Assembly (NCBI RefSeq): GCF_014208045.1
Contig: NZ_JACHML010000001.1
Location: 1,178,001 to 1,242,000 of the forward strand
Direction of reading: 5' to 3'
DNA length: 64,000 bases
DNA from: Microbacterium thalassium
Lineage (GTDB): Bacteria > Actinomycetota > Actinomycetes > Actinomycetales > Microbacteriaceae
Shown here in pieces: positions 1 to 9,900 of the stretch. A program made the translations under genes and the position numbers. Every line of letters starts with the position of its first letter. Position 1 is the stretch's first letter. The notes under the pieces were generated by a model. The model saw only the letters and a program-made list of their open reading frames with translations. It had not been told where the DNA came from and made no database searches.

Positions 1-553
1 CGGCATCGCGCACCCGCGCCAGTTCGCGCTGGAACGTCACGGCCATCAGCGGGTCCAGGCCACTGGTCGGCTCGTCGAGCACGTAGAGGTCCGCCGGCAC
101 GGCGAAGGCGGCGATGAGCGCGACCTTCTGCCGGTTGCCCTTCGAGTACGCGCGCCCCTTCTTGCGGGGGTCGAACTGGAAAGCCTCCATCAGCCGATCG
201 CGCTGCGCCTTGTAGCCGCGGTCGCCGGTGCGCGCGCCGCGAAGCCGCGCGAGGAAGTCGATCGCCTCACCGCCCGAGAGGTTCGGCCAGATGCTGACGT
301 CGCCGGGCACGGATGCGACGCGTCGGTGAATCGCGACCGCATCCGTCCAGGGATCCGAGCCGAACACCGTCGCCTCGCCGCTGGTCGCTCGGGCGAGCCC
401 GAGCAGGATGCGGATCGTCGTGGTCTTGCCGGCGCCGTTCGGACCGAGGAAGCCGTGGATCTGCCCGGCCGCGACCGTCAGGTCGAGACCGTCGAGGGCC
501 CGCACGGAGCCGTAGTGCTTGTCGAGTCCGCGGGTGAGGATCACATCGCTCAT
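1..553 (-). CDS. ABC transporter ATP-binding protein (3' end beyond window)
   Basis: Reading the minus strand from an ATG at 553-551 gives about 184 residues of an ABC ATPase before the window edge; the stop lies outside. Walker A is [10 protein letters not shown] with the lysine at residue 43. The protein then reads through [20 protein letters not shown], where YSKGNRQK stands in for the LSGGQ signature, to the Walker B/D-loop [14 protein letters not shown]. This is the CcmA/DRA-type subfamily used by drug or antibiotic exporters and by Nod/daunorubicin-type transporters, where the partner is normally a separate permease just downstream (here off the left edge). It is transcribed divergently from the GntR gene. 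Substrate cannot be told from this fragment. Family assignment is secure, function is not. Confidence 0.9.
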   Translation of the reverse strand, partial: MSDVILTRGLDKHYGSVRALDGLDLTVAAGQIHGFLGPNGAGKTTTIRILLGLARATSGEATVFGSDPWTDAVAIHRRVASVPGDVSIWPNLSGGEAIDFLARLRGARTGDRGYKAQRDRLMEAFQFDPRKKGRAYSKGNRQKVALIAAFAVPADLYVLDEPTSGLDPLMAVTFQRELARVRDA

Positions 554-680
554 GGTGGCGACGCTACACGGATTTCATGAATTCGTGAAGACAGTGAATC
601 AACGCGACGCGCCGTCGGCCGCATCCCCTGCGGATGCGGCGCCGCTGCGCGTCCGCATGCGCCGCGCGTGGACTCAACGT

Positions 681-742
681 TGTATACACCATTGGTGATC
701 AGTGGCGAAACATTGCCATTTCGAGGCCCCATATGTATACAC
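681..742. promoter_or_regulatory. Paired TGTATACAC sites upstream of the GntR/prp operon
   Basis: The nonamer TGTATACAC occurs at 681-689 and again at 734-742, each containing the palindrome TGTATACA, 53 bp apart, inside a short AT-rich stretch between the divergent ABC gene and the GntR gene. The second copy lies about 30 bp before the GntR start. FadR-subfamily GntR proteins commonly bind short palindromes of this kind, so autoregulation of the prp operon is the natural inference; binding is not shown. Confidence 0.6.
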
Positions 743-774
743 TGTTGTCGGCAGTGGGGTCGAAGGAGGTACGC

Positions 775-1446
775 ATGCGGGCCAGCGATCGCGCATACGC
801 GACTCTTCTCGACGAGATCCAGTCGGGCTCCCTGCCGCCCGGTGCGGTCCTCGCCGAGGTCGAGCAGGCATCGCGGCTCGGTGTCAGCCGTACGCCGCTG
901 CGCGAGGCGCTCGGACGTCTCGGGGCCGACGGGCTCGTGGTGCAGCAGTCGCCGCGCGTCACCGTCGTCGCCGATATCGATGCAGGCGACATCCGCGAGC
1001 TCTTCGAACTGCGTCGCGCGCTCGAAGAGACCGCCGCGCGCCTGGCCGCCGTGCGCGGCGACGCCGCCGCGTTCGCCGATCTGGCGGGCGAGTTCGCGGC
1101 GGTGACGCTCGGCGACGCGGACGGGCTCGACACCTACTACGCGCTCATCGCGCGGTTCGACGCGGCGCTGGACGCCGCCGTCGCCAACGACTACCTGATC
1201 GCCGCCCTGCGGACGGTGCGCACGCACCTCGTGCGAGTGCGGCGCCTCGCGCGGGACAATCCGCAGCGGCTGGCGGCATCCGTCGCCGAGCACCGTCTCA
1301 TCGCCTCGGCGATCGGAGCGCGCGACGCCGACCTCGCGGCACACGCCACCCACGTCCATCTCCACAACGCGCTCGAAAGCGTCCTCGCCTCCCTCGGCGG
1401 CGGCACGACCACCGGCGGCGCCATCACGACCCAAGGAGCAGCATGA
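775..1446 (+). CDS. GntR-family (FadR/FCD subfamily) transcriptional regulator of the prp operon
   Basis: A 223-residue regulator. The ATG at 775 is chosen because GAAGGAGG lies a few bases upstream; a longer open frame from 634 has no such site. Residues about 5-75 form the GntR winged helix ([20 protein letters not shown] is the classic recognition segment). The rest is an all-helical FCD-type effector domain ([20 protein letters not shown]). Its TGA overlaps the ATG of prpD (ATGA at 1443-1446), so the two are translationally coupled. In actinobacteria GntR proteins in this position control 2-methylcitrate genes in response to a pathway acyl-CoA or methylcitrate; that ligand is inference here. 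Confidence 0.88.
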   Translation: MRASDRAYATLLDEIQSGSLPPGAVLAEVEQASRLGVSRTPLREALGRLGADGLVVQQSPRVTVVADIDAGDIRELFELRRALEETAARLAAVRGDAAAFADLAGEFAAVTLGDADGLDTYYALIARFDAALDAAVANDYLIAALRTVRTHLVRVRRLARDNPQRLAASVAEHRLIASAIGARDADLAAHATHVHLHNALESVLASLGGGTTTGGAITTQGAA

Positions 1447-2969
1447 CCGTCACCCACCACCTGCGCGTCCACCGCAGCGACGAGAACCTCACCCGCGAGG
1501 GACAGCTCGCCTGGCACATCGCCGAGGTGGCCGCCGATCCCGTGGCCGTCGAGCCCGAGGTGGTCGACATGATCATCAACCGCGTCATCGACAATGCGTC
1601 GGTGGCCGCGGCATCCCTCACCCGCGCACCCGTCAGCGCCGCCCGCCAGCAGGCGCTCGACAACCCGGTCTCGGTCAGCGGCACGGGCGCGACCGTCTTC
1701 GGCGCGACGCTGGACCGTCACGTCGGCGTCGAGTGGGCGGCGTGGGCGAACGGCGTCGCCGTCCGCGAGCTCGACTACCACGACACCTTCCTCGCCGCCG
1801 ACTACTCGCACCCCGGAGACAACATCCCCCCGATCGTCGCCGTCGCCCAGCACGTCGGCGCCGACGGCGCGGCTCTCGTGCGCGGGCTCGCGACGGGGTA
1901 CGAGATCCAGATCGACCTGGTGCGCGCGATCTGCCTGCACAAGCACAAGATCGACCACGTCGCCCACCTCGGCCCGTCGGCCGCGGCCGGCATCGGGACC
2001 CTCCTCGGCCTCGACGTCGAGACGATCTACCAGGCCGTCGGCCAGGCGCTGCACACCACCACCGCGACGCGCCAGTCGCGCAAGGGCGAGATCTCGACGT
2101 GGAAGGCGCACGCCCCCGCGTTCGCCGGCAAGATGGCCGTCGAGGCGATCGACCGCGCGATGCGCGGACAGACCAGCCCGTCGCCCATCTACGAAGGCGA
2201 GGACGGCGTCATCGCCTGGATGCTCGACGGCCCCGACGCCTCGTACGAGGTGCCGCTGCCCGCCGCCGGCGAGGCCAAGCGCGCGATCCTCGACTCGTAC
2301 ACCAAGGAGCACTCGGCCGAGTACCAGGCCCAGGCCTGGATCGACCTGGCCCGCAAGCTCCACGGCGAACTCCCCGAGCTCGCCGACCCCGCGAACATCG
2401 CCTCGATCGTGCTGCACACCAGCCACCACACGCACTACGTCATCGGCTCGGGCGCGAACGACCCGCAGAAGTACGACCCGAAGGCCTCGCGCGAGACGCT
2501 CGACCACTCGATCCCGTACATCTTCGCCGTCGCGCTGCAGGACGGCGGCTGGCACCACGTCGACTCGTACCTGCCCGAGCGGGCGGCGCGCCCCGACACC
2601 GTGGAGCTGTGGAACAAGATCACCACGGCCGAGGACCCGGAGTGGACGCGCCGCTACCACTCCACCGATCCGGACGAGAAGGCGTTCGGCGGCCGCGTCG
2701 AGATCACGATGACCGACGGCACGACGGTCGTCGACGAGATCGCCGTCGCCGACGCGCATCCGCTGGGAGCGCGGCCGTTCGCCCGCGAGGACTACATCCG
2801 CAAGTTCCGCATCCTCGCCGAGCCCGTGCTGGAGCCCGCCGAGATCGAGCGCTTCCTCGACCTCGCGCAGCGTCTTCCCGAGCTGACGCCGGCCGAGGTG
2901 CTGGAGCTCAGCATCGTCGCCAAGCCCGGCGTGCTCGCTGCGGCTCCGGCGCCGAAGGGTCTGTTCTGA
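1443..2969 (+). CDS. prpD: 2-methylcitrate dehydratase, MmgE/PrpD family
   Basis: A 508-residue MmgE/PrpD protein that dehydrates 2-methylcitrate to 2-methyl-cis-aconitate in the methylcitrate cycle for propionyl-CoA disposal. The start is the ATG overlapping the GntR stop. Family hallmarks seen are the helical-domain segment [15 protein letters not shown], the HPGDNIPPI motif, and the [27 protein letters not shown] stretches followed by the smaller C-terminal lid domain. Length is normal for bacterial PrpD. The stop overlaps the prpB start, and prpC follows 20 bp after prpB, which fixes the pathway assignment more firmly than the family alone, since some MmgE/PrpD members act on other substrates. 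Confidence 0.93.
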   Translation: MTVTHHLRVHRSDENLTREGQLAWHIAEVAADPVAVEPEVVDMIINRVIDNASVAAASLTRAPVSAARQQALDNPVSVSGTGATVFGATLDRHVGVEWAAWANGVAVRELDYHDTFLAADYSHPGDNIPPIVAVAQHVGADGAALVRGLATGYEIQIDLVRAICLHKHKIDHVAHLGPSAAAGIGTLLGLDVETIYQAVGQALHTTTATRQSRKGEISTWKAHAPAFAGKMAVEAIDRAMRGQTSPSPIYEGEDGVIAWMLDGPDASYEVPLPAAGEAKRAILDSYTKEHSAEYQAQAWIDLARKLHGELPELADPANIASIVLHTSHHTHYVIGSGANDPQKYDPKASRETLDHSIPYIFAVALQDGGWHHVDSYLPERAARPDTVELWNKITTAEDPEWTRRYHSTDPDEKAFGGRVEITMTDGTTVVDEIAVADAHPLGARPFAREDYIRKFRILAEPVLEPAEIERFLDLAQRLPELTPAEVLELSIVAKPGVLAAAPAPKGLF

Positions 2970-3868
2970 TGCTGTACGCGCAGACGCCCGCTGCCGAGAA
3001 GCGGCGGCTGTTCCGCGAGCGGCTCGCGTCGGGGGAGTTGCTGCGCTTCCCCGGCGCCTTCAACCCGCTGTCGGCGCGGCTGATCGAGCGCAAGGGCTTC
3101 GAGGGCGTCTACATCTCGGGCGCGGTGCTGTCGGCCGACCTCGGGCTCCCCGACATCGGCCTGACGACGCTGACCGAGGTCGCGGGCCGCGGCGAGCAGA
3201 TCGCCCGCATGACCGAGCTCCCGGCGATCATCGACGCCGACACCGGGTTCGGCGAGCCGATGAACGTCGCCCGCACGATCCAGACCCTCGAGGACGCGGG
3301 CCTGGCGGGCACACACATCGAGGACCAGATCAACCCGAAGCGCTGCGGGCACCTCGACGGCAAGTCCGTCGTCGACGAGGACACCGCGGTCAAGCGCATC
3401 CGGGCCGCCGCCGACGCACGGCGCGACCCGAACTTCCTCATCATGGCGCGCACCGACATCCGCGCCGTCGAGGGGATGGATGCCGCCATCGACCGCGCCA
3501 AGGCGCTCGTGGACGCCGGGGCGGACGCGATCTTCCCCGAGGCGATGCGCGACCTCGGCGAGTTCGAGGCGATGCGAAACGCCCTCGACGTGCCGATCCT
3601 CGCCAACATGACGGAGTTCGGGAAGTCCGAGCTGTTCTCGGCGAATCAGCTGCGGGATGTCGGCGTGAACATCGTCATCTGGCCGGTGTCGCTGCTGCGC
3701 ATCGCGATGGGCGCGGCGGGACGCGCGCTCGACACGCTCACCGACGAAGGGCACCTCACCTCGAAGCTCGGCGAGATGCAGCATCGCGCCGACCTGTACG
3801 ACCTGATCGACTACGAGCAGTACAACCACTTCGACACGAACGTCTTCAACTTCCAGATCAGCCGCTGA
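2969..3868 (+). CDS. prpB: Methylisocitrate lyase
   Basis: A 299-residue member of the isocitrate lyase/PEP mutase superfamily that splits 2-methylisocitrate into pyruvate and succinate. The ATG at 2969 shares its A with the prpD stop (TGATG). The active-site loop KRCGH is present with the catalytic cysteine at residue 126, and the metal/substrate motifs DADTGFGEP and EDQINPKRCGH are intact. The segments GAFNPLSARLIERKGFEGVYISG and MARTDIRAVEG also fit PrpB. Length matches the family. Cytoplasmic, second step after PrpD in this operon (a separate hydratase such as aconitase is expected elsewhere). Confidence 0.95.
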   Translation: MLYAQTPAAEKRRLFRERLASGELLRFPGAFNPLSARLIERKGFEGVYISGAVLSADLGLPDIGLTTLTEVAGRGEQIARMTELPAIIDADTGFGEPMNVARTIQTLEDAGLAGTHIEDQINPKRCGHLDGKSVVDEDTAVKRIRAAADARRDPNFLIMARTDIRAVEGMDAAIDRAKALVDAGADAIFPEAMRDLGEFEAMRNALDVPILANMTEFGKSELFSANQLRDVGVNIVIWPVSLLRIAMGAAGRALDTLTDEGHLTSKLGEMQHRADLYDLIDYEQYNHFDTNVFNFQISR

Positions 3869-3888
3869 GCGAGCGAAGGAGCACGCAG

Positions 3889-5082
3889 ATGACCGACACG
3901 AACGAGATCAAGAAGGGCCTGGCCGGGGTCACCGTCGACTACACGGCGGTGTCCAAGGTCAACCCCGAGACCAACTCGCTGCTCTACCGCGGGTACCCGG
4001 TCCAGGAGCTCGCCGCGACCCAGTCGTTCGAGGAGGTCGCCTACCTGCTGTGGAACGGCGAGCTGCCGACGCCTGAGCAGCTGGCCGCCCAGACCGCGGA
4101 CGGCAAGCCGCATCGTCCGCTCGCGCCCGAGGTGAAGGCCGCGATCGACGCTCTGCCGCTGGACTCGCACCCCATGGACGAGGTCCGCACCGCCGTCAGC
4201 GTGATCGGCGCGATCGATCTCGCGGGCGACGGCTCGGTGCTCGACGCCGTCGGGACCGTCGAGGAGAACCGGGCGCGCAGCCTGCACCTGTTCGCGGCCC
4301 TGCCGGCGATCGTCGCGTACGGGCAGCGCCGCCGCCACGGCCTCGACGCGGTCGAGCCGCGCGAGGACCTAGGCTACGCGGCGAACTTCCTGTGGATGAC
4401 CTTCGGCGAGGAGCCCGACGAGATCGTCGTGGATGCGTTCAACCGGTCGATGATCCTGTACGCCGAGCACTCCTTCAACGCGTCGACCTTCACTGCGCGC
4501 GTCATCACGTCGACGCTCAGCGACCTGTACTCGGCCGTCGTCGGCGCCATCGGCGCGCTCAAGGGGCCGCTGCACGGCGGCGCGAACGAGGCCGTGCTGC
4601 ACATCTTCGAAGAGATCGGCGACGCCGAGAACGTCGAGGACTGGCTGGATCGGGCGCTCGCCGAGAAGCGCAAGATCATGGGCTTCGGCCACCGCGTGTA
4701 CAAGCGCGGCGACTCGCGCGTGCCGACCATGAAGGCGGCGCTGGACGAGCTCGTCCAGTACTACGACCGTCCGGATGTCGCGGCTCTGTACGACGCCCTC
4801 GAGAACGACTTCGTCTCGCGCAAGGGCATCTACCCGAACCTCGACTACCCGTCGGGTCCCGCCTACAACCTCATCGGCTTCGACACGCTCACCTTCACGC
4901 CGCTGTTCGTCGCGGCGCGGGTCGTCGGCTGGACGGCGCACATCATGGAGCAGATGGCCTCGAACGCGCTCATCCGCCCGCTGTCGGCGTACAACGGGCC
5001 CGACGAGCGGCACGTCGAGGGATACGTCGCCAACACCGAGGCGATCCGCCTGAACGAGCGACCGGAAGAGGCCGCGGTGTGA
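3889..5082 (+). CDS. prpC: 2-methylcitrate synthase / citrate synthase
   Basis: A 397-residue citrate synthase fold enzyme, expected to condense propionyl-CoA with oxaloacetate. The catalytic trio is visible: His229 in LHGGANEAV, His268 in MGFGHRVYK and Asp319 in PNLDYPSGP. A GAAGGAG ribosome site lies just before the ATG at 3889. The short length (under 400 residues) and the start VTVDYTAVSKVNPETNSLLYRGYPV are typical of methylcitrate synthases rather than the longer housekeeping GltA. It is the third enzyme of the prp operon; many such enzymes also accept acetyl-CoA. The final GTGTGA overlaps the start of the thioesterase gene. Confidence 0.93.
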   Translation: MTDTNEIKKGLAGVTVDYTAVSKVNPETNSLLYRGYPVQELAATQSFEEVAYLLWNGELPTPEQLAAQTADGKPHRPLAPEVKAAIDALPLDSHPMDEVRTAVSVIGAIDLAGDGSVLDAVGTVEENRARSLHLFAALPAIVAYGQRRRHGLDAVEPREDLGYAANFLWMTFGEEPDEIVVDAFNRSMILYAEHSFNASTFTARVITSTLSDLYSAVVGAIGALKGPLHGGANEAVLHIFEEIGDAENVEDWLDRALAEKRKIMGFGHRVYKRGDSRVPTMKAALDELVQYYDRPDVAALYDALENDFVSRKGIYPNLDYPSGPAYNLIGFDTLTFTPLFVAARVVGWTAHIMEQMASNALIRPLSAYNGPDERHVEGYVANTEAIRLNERPEEAAV

Positions 5083-5540
5083 GCATCTGGTTCGGCGACG
5101 TCTCGTCGATCGATCTGCCGTCCCTGTCGGCCGAGAGCCTCATCGACAACCTCGGCATCGAGTTCGTCGAACTGTGCGACGACGCGCTCGTGTGCCGGAT
5201 GCCGGTCGACCGGCGCACCATCCAGCCGGCGGGTGTCCTGCACGGCGGTGCGTCGGTCGCCCTGGCCGAGACCCTCGCGTCGTGGTCGGCGTATCTCGCC
5301 GTCGACCGGGATCGATTCCACGTCGTCGGCATGGAGATCAACGCCAACCACGTGCGCCCGATCTCGAACGGCTGGGTGACCGGCACCGCGACCCCGGTGA
5401 ACATCGGCAGGCGTGCGCACGTCTGGGAGATCCGGATCGTCGACGACGCGGGCAGGCTCGTCTGCATCTCGCGCTGCACCATGGCCGTCATCGAGCAGCG
5501 GAGCACCTACGCGACTCCGGGGGAGCGCAGCACCGGCTGA
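5079..5540 (+). CDS. PaaI/YdiI-type hotdog-fold thioesterase
   Basis: A 153-residue single-domain hotdog thioesterase. The GTG at 5079 overlaps the prpC stop (GTGA), which decides the start. The signature GVLHGGASVALAETLAS and the later HVVGMEINANHVRP are the PaaI/DUF4442-type acyl-CoA hydrolase core, with the aspartate/glutamate-containing helix present as ALAETL. In this operon it could release CoA from dead-end acyl-CoA esters formed when propionyl-CoA builds up. The natural substrate is unknown; aromatic or 1,4-dihydroxy-2-naphthoyl-CoA hydrolysis is an alternative within the family. Confidence 0.85.
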   Translation: MSIWFGDVSSIDLPSLSAESLIDNLGIEFVELCDDALVCRMPVDRRTIQPAGVLHGGASVALAETLASWSAYLAVDRDRFHVVGMEINANHVRPISNGWVTGTATPVNIGRRAHVWEIRIVDDAGRLVCISRCTMAVIEQRSTYATPGERSTG

Positions 5541-5544
5541 TGCG

Positions 5545-5573
5545 CTGACAAGCGCGATGCTGCGCGGCACGAT
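5545..5573 (+). promoter_or_regulatory. Promoter of the thiolase gene, leaderless
   Basis: CTGACA (5545-5550), a 17-bp spacer and CACGAT (5568-5573) lie so that the transcript would begin at or next to the ATG at 5580 (6 bases after the -10 box). This suggests the thiolase has its own leaderless promoter rather than depending only on read-through from the prp genes. Confidence 0.5.
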
Positions 5574-5579
5574 GGAGAC

Positions 5580-6761
5580 ATGACCCGCACTGCCGTCATC
5601 GTCGACGTCGTCCGCACCCCGTCCGGCCGGGGCAAGCCCGGGGGAGCCCTGAGCGGGCTGCATCCGGTCGACCTCGCCGCGACGGTGCTGACCGGGCTGC
5701 TCGAGCGGAGCGGGCTCGACTCGGAGCAGATCGACGACGTGATGATGGGGTGCGTCAGCCAGACGGGCGACCAGTCGATGAACATCGCCCGCCAAGCTCT
5801 GCTGGCGGCGGGCTTCGACGAGGCGGTGCCGGGCGTGAGCATCGACCGGCAGTGCGGCTCCAGCCAGCAGGCCGCGCACTTCGCCGCGCAGGGGATCATC
5901 GCCGGCGCGTACGACATCGTCATCGCGGGCGGCGTCGAGTCGATGAGCCGCGTGCCGCTCGGATCGGCGTGGCGCGACGCCACCGTGCCGGACGGCATCC
6001 GCCATCGCTATCCGCAGGGCTTGGTCAACCAGGGCGTCTCCGCAGAGCTCATCGCGACTCGCTGGGGCTTCTCGCGCCAGGAGCTCGACGCGTACGCCGC
6101 CGAGTCGCACTGGCGGGCGGCGGATGCCTGGCGCCGCGGCCGCTTCGACAGCCAGGTGCTGCCGGTGTACGCCGGCGGCGAGGACGCCGTGGCGTTCGAC
6201 GAGACGGTGCGCGAAGGCACGACCGTCGAGAAGCTCGGCGGGCTCGGGCCGGCGTTCCGCACGGATGCCCTGGCGACGCGCTTCCCCGAGCTGGAGTGGA
6301 GCATCACGGCCGGGAACTCCTCACCCCTGACGGATGCCGCCTCGGCGGCGCTCATCATGGGCGAGGACACCGCCGCGTCGCTCGGGCTCACGCCGCGGGC
6401 GCGCTTCCACTCGTTCGCCGTCGTCGGCGACGATCCGCTGATGATGCTGACCGGCCCGATCCCGGCGACGCGTCGCATCCTCGAGCGCAGCGGCCTCACG
6501 CTCGACGACCTCGACGCGTACGAGGTGAACGAGGCGTTCGCATCGGTTCCGCTGGCATGGCTCGAGGAGTTCGACGCCGACCCGGCGCTACTGAACCCGT
6601 GGGGCGGCGCGATCGCGCTCGGCCACGCCGTCGGCGCCTCGGGCACGCGGCTGCTCGGCACGCTGGTGGCCCACCTCGAGGCGACGGGCGGCCGCTTCGG
6701 ACTGCAGACGATGTGCGAGGGCGGCGGCATGGCGAACGCCACCGTCATCGAACGTCTCTGA
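5580..6761 (+). CDS. Acetyl-CoA C-acyltransferase (thiolase)
   Basis: A 393-residue type II thiolase. All active-site elements are present: nucleophile Cys92 in DRQCGSSQQ, His349 in ALGHAVGASG, and Cys379 in TMCEGGGMA; NEAFAS gives the GNEAF-type loop. It would carry out thiolytic cleavage of 3-ketoacyl-CoA (last step of beta-oxidation) or the reverse condensation; the sequence alone does not distinguish FadA-like from acetoacetyl-CoA thiolase. It follows the thioesterase by 39 bp, with a separate promoter candidate in that gap. Cytoplasmic. Placement with propionate and, further on, valine catabolic genes supports a degradative role. Confidence 0.93.
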   Translation: MTRTAVIVDVVRTPSGRGKPGGALSGLHPVDLAATVLTGLLERSGLDSEQIDDVMMGCVSQTGDQSMNIARQALLAAGFDEAVPGVSIDRQCGSSQQAAHFAAQGIIAGAYDIVIAGGVESMSRVPLGSAWRDATVPDGIRHRYPQGLVNQGVSAELIATRWGFSRQELDAYAAESHWRAADAWRRGRFDSQVLPVYAGGEDAVAFDETVREGTTVEKLGGLGPAFRTDALATRFPELEWSITAGNSSPLTDAASAALIMGEDTAASLGLTPRARFHSFAVVGDDPLMMLTGPIPATRRILERSGLTLDDLDAYEVNEAFASVPLAWLEEFDADPALLNPWGGAIALGHAVGASGTRLLGTLVAHLEATGGRFGLQTMCEGGGMANATVIERL

Positions 6762-6777
6762 CCTGCGGGCGTGGATC

Positions 6778-6846
6778 TGCAAACGCTTGCGAGCGGCGCA
6801 TCCTTTCGATCTTGATGAGTTGATTCTCATAATGCAAGCGCTTGCA
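6778..6846 (+). promoter_or_regulatory. Two LacI-family operators before the amylopullulanase gene
   Basis: TGCAAACGCTTGCG (6778-6791) and the perfect palindrome TGCAAGCGCTTGCA (6833-6846) have centres 55 bp apart. A possible -10 box, CATAAT (6828-6833), abuts the second site. The core AAnCGCTT with central CG is the classic target of LacI/MalR-type sugar repressors. The helical spacing (about five turns) suits looping or dual occupancy. No maltose-type LacI gene is in the window; the LacI gene at 39422 has a different expected site (ACAACGTTGT). Confidence 0.75.
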
Positions 6847-6926
6847 GAATCCTGGAGGAGCGCGCTAGCGTCGGCGGCAATCAGTTCCCTGCACATCGAT
6901 GTGCCGCGTGCGCAACAGGAGCAGCC

Positions 6927-9900
6927 TTGTCGAAGTCGACCTTCCTCCCTGTCCGTCGATCAGCCGTGTTCGCCGTTCTCGGCGCCCTGCTGGTCACCGC
7001 CGGTGCGACCGCCGTGACCCCGGCGCCCGCCCTCGCCGCCGATCGCACGTTCGCCGTCGTCGGCGACCTGCAGGACGAGCTCGGCTGCCCCGGCGACTGG
7101 CAGCCCGACTGCTCGGCCACCGAGCTCGCGCCCACGAGCGTCGACGGCGTCTTCGCCGCCGAGTTCGAGGTGCCGGCCGGGTCGTGGCAGTACAAGGTCG
7201 CCGTCAACGACACGTGGGACGAGTCGTACGGCCTCGACGGCGGCGGCGACAACATCCCGCTCACCATCGCCGGTCCCGCGACGCTGCGGTTCCTGTTCGA
7301 CGACAACACGCACCGCGTCGGCCTCGAAGCCGTGTCGCTGCGCGACGGCTACACCGCCGACGACGACGCGCTGATCGCCGCGCCGGTGCGCCAGCCCGGC
7401 AGCGACGAGCAGTTCTACTTCGTCATGACCGACCGCTTCGCCAACGGCGACACCGCCAACGACGAGGGCGGCCTCACCGGCGACCGGCTCGTCACCGGCT
7501 TCGACCCCACCGACAAGGGCTTCTACAACGGCGGCGACATCGCCGGTCTCCGCTCGAACCTCGACTACATCGCCGGGCTCGGCACGTCGGCGATCTGGCT
7601 CACGCCGAGCTTCAAGAACAAGCCCGTCCAGGGCTCCGGAGCAGACGCCTCGGCCGGCTACCACGGGTACTGGATCACCGACTTCACGCAGATCGACCCG
7701 CACCTCGGCACGAACGAGGAGCTCGAGGCACTGATCGACGAGGCCCACACGCTGGGCATCAAGGTCTACTTCGACATCATCACCAACCACACCGCGGACG
7801 TCATCTCGTACGCCGAGGGCGAGTACTCGTACATCGACCAGGAGACCGACCCGTACCGCGACGCGGACGGCGCGGCGTTCGACCCGGCGGAATATGCCGG
7901 CACAGGAACATTCCCGACGCTGGATCCCGCGACGTCGTTCCCGTACACCCCCGTGATCGCCGCGGAGGACGCCGACGCGAAGGTGCCGGCCTGGCTGAAC
8001 GACCCGACGCTGTATCACAACCGCGGCGACTCCACCTGGTCGGGAGAGTCGGTCACGTACGGCGACTTCGTGGGCCTCGACGACATCATGACCGAGCACC
8101 CCACGGTCGTCGACGGCTTCATCGATGTGTATCAGGGCTGGATCGACCTCGGCATCGACGGCTTCCGCATCGACACCGCCAAGCACGTGAACTTCGAGTT
8201 CTGGGAGGAGTGGACCACCGAAGTCCTCGACTACGCGCATACCGCCGGCAAGCCCGACTTCTTCATGTTCGGCGAGGTCTACGACGCCGACCCGGCCAAG
8301 CTCGCGCCCTACATCCGCGACACCGACATGAACTCGGTGCTCGACTTCACGTTCCAGTCCGCCGCGGTCAGCTACGCCGCCGGCAACAGCGCCAAGGGTC
8401 TGCAGTCCCTCTATGCCGGCGACGACCGCTATACGACGCCCGACTCGTCGTCGACCGCGCTGCCCACCTTCCTGGGCAACCACGACATGGGCCGCGTCGC
8501 GTATTTCCTGCGCAACCAGTCGCAGCCGCTCGAGCGCGACCTGCTGGCGCACGACCTGATGTTCCTCGGCCGCGGGCAGCCCGTCATCTACTACGGCGAC
8601 GAGCAGGGATTCATGGGCGCCGACCCGGGCAACGACAAGAGCGCGCGGCAGACGCTGTTCGCCAGCCAGGTCGCCGAGTACCAGACCCAGCAGCTGATCA
8701 CCGGTGAGACCGTCGGCTCCGTCGATCGGTTCGACACCGATGTGCCCGTGTACGAGCACATCGCAGCGCTCGCGCAGCTGCGCGCCGATCACCCGGCGCT
8801 CGCGACCGGCGCGCAGATCGAGCGGTACGCCGAGGACGGCGCCGGCGTCTACGCCTTCTCGCGCGTCGACCGCGACGACAAGGTCGAGTACCTCGTGGCG
8901 CTGAACAACAGCACGTCGTCGCAGACGGTCGACCTCGCCACGCTCACCGCCGACGCCGGCTTCGCGTCGGTCTACGGCGGCGGTGCGGCGTTCGCGACGG
9001 ATGCCGACGCAGCGGCATCCGTGACCGTCCCCGCTCTGTCGGCGGTGGTGTGGCAGGCGGATGCCGCGGTCACGGCGCCGGCCGAGCCGTTCGCGCCGAC
9101 GGTCTCGGCGCCCTCGCCCGGTGAGGCGCTCGCGGGCCAGGTCGGCATCGCGGCCGATGTCGACGACGCAACCTGGCAGGAGACGAGCTTCTCGTGGCGC
9201 GTCGTCGGCTCCGACGAGTGGCACGCCCTCGGCACGGCCGAGGACACCGAGCCGCGCGTCTTCCACGACATCCGGGATCTCGCCGGCGGCACGCTCGTCG
9301 AGTACCGCGCGGTGACCACGGATGCCGCGGGCGGCCACGCCGCCGCGTCGACGTACGCGTCGGTCGGCAATGCCGTCTCCCTCGTCGTCGAGGAGGAGCC
9401 GGAGTCGGACATCGACATGGTGTCCGTGCCCGGCAGCTTCAACGGGGCTCTCGGCTGCCCCGGCGACTGGAAGCCCGACTGCGAGGCCGTCGCGCTCACG
9501 CTGCGCGGGGACGGCATCTGGGAGGGCACCTTCGACCTGCCGGCCGGTGACCACGAGTACAAGGTCGCCATCAACGGCACCTGGGCGATCAACTACGGTG
9601 CTAACGGCGTTCAGGACGGGCCGAACATCGCGATCACGGTCGAGGAGGCCGGTCCGGTGACGTTCTACTTCGACCCGCGCTCGAACATCATCCAGTCCAC
9701 GGCCGAGGGCCCGATCGTGACGCTTCCCGGTTCGCACCAGGAGGAGTTGGGCTGTTCGGGCGACTGGCAGCCCGAGTGTCTCGCCACGCTCATGGCCGAC
9801 GGCGACAAGGACGGCGTTTACGAGTTCTCGACCGACGGCATCCCGGCCGGCGCCTACGAGGTGAAGGTCGCCCACGGCATGGGCTGGAGCGAGAACTACG

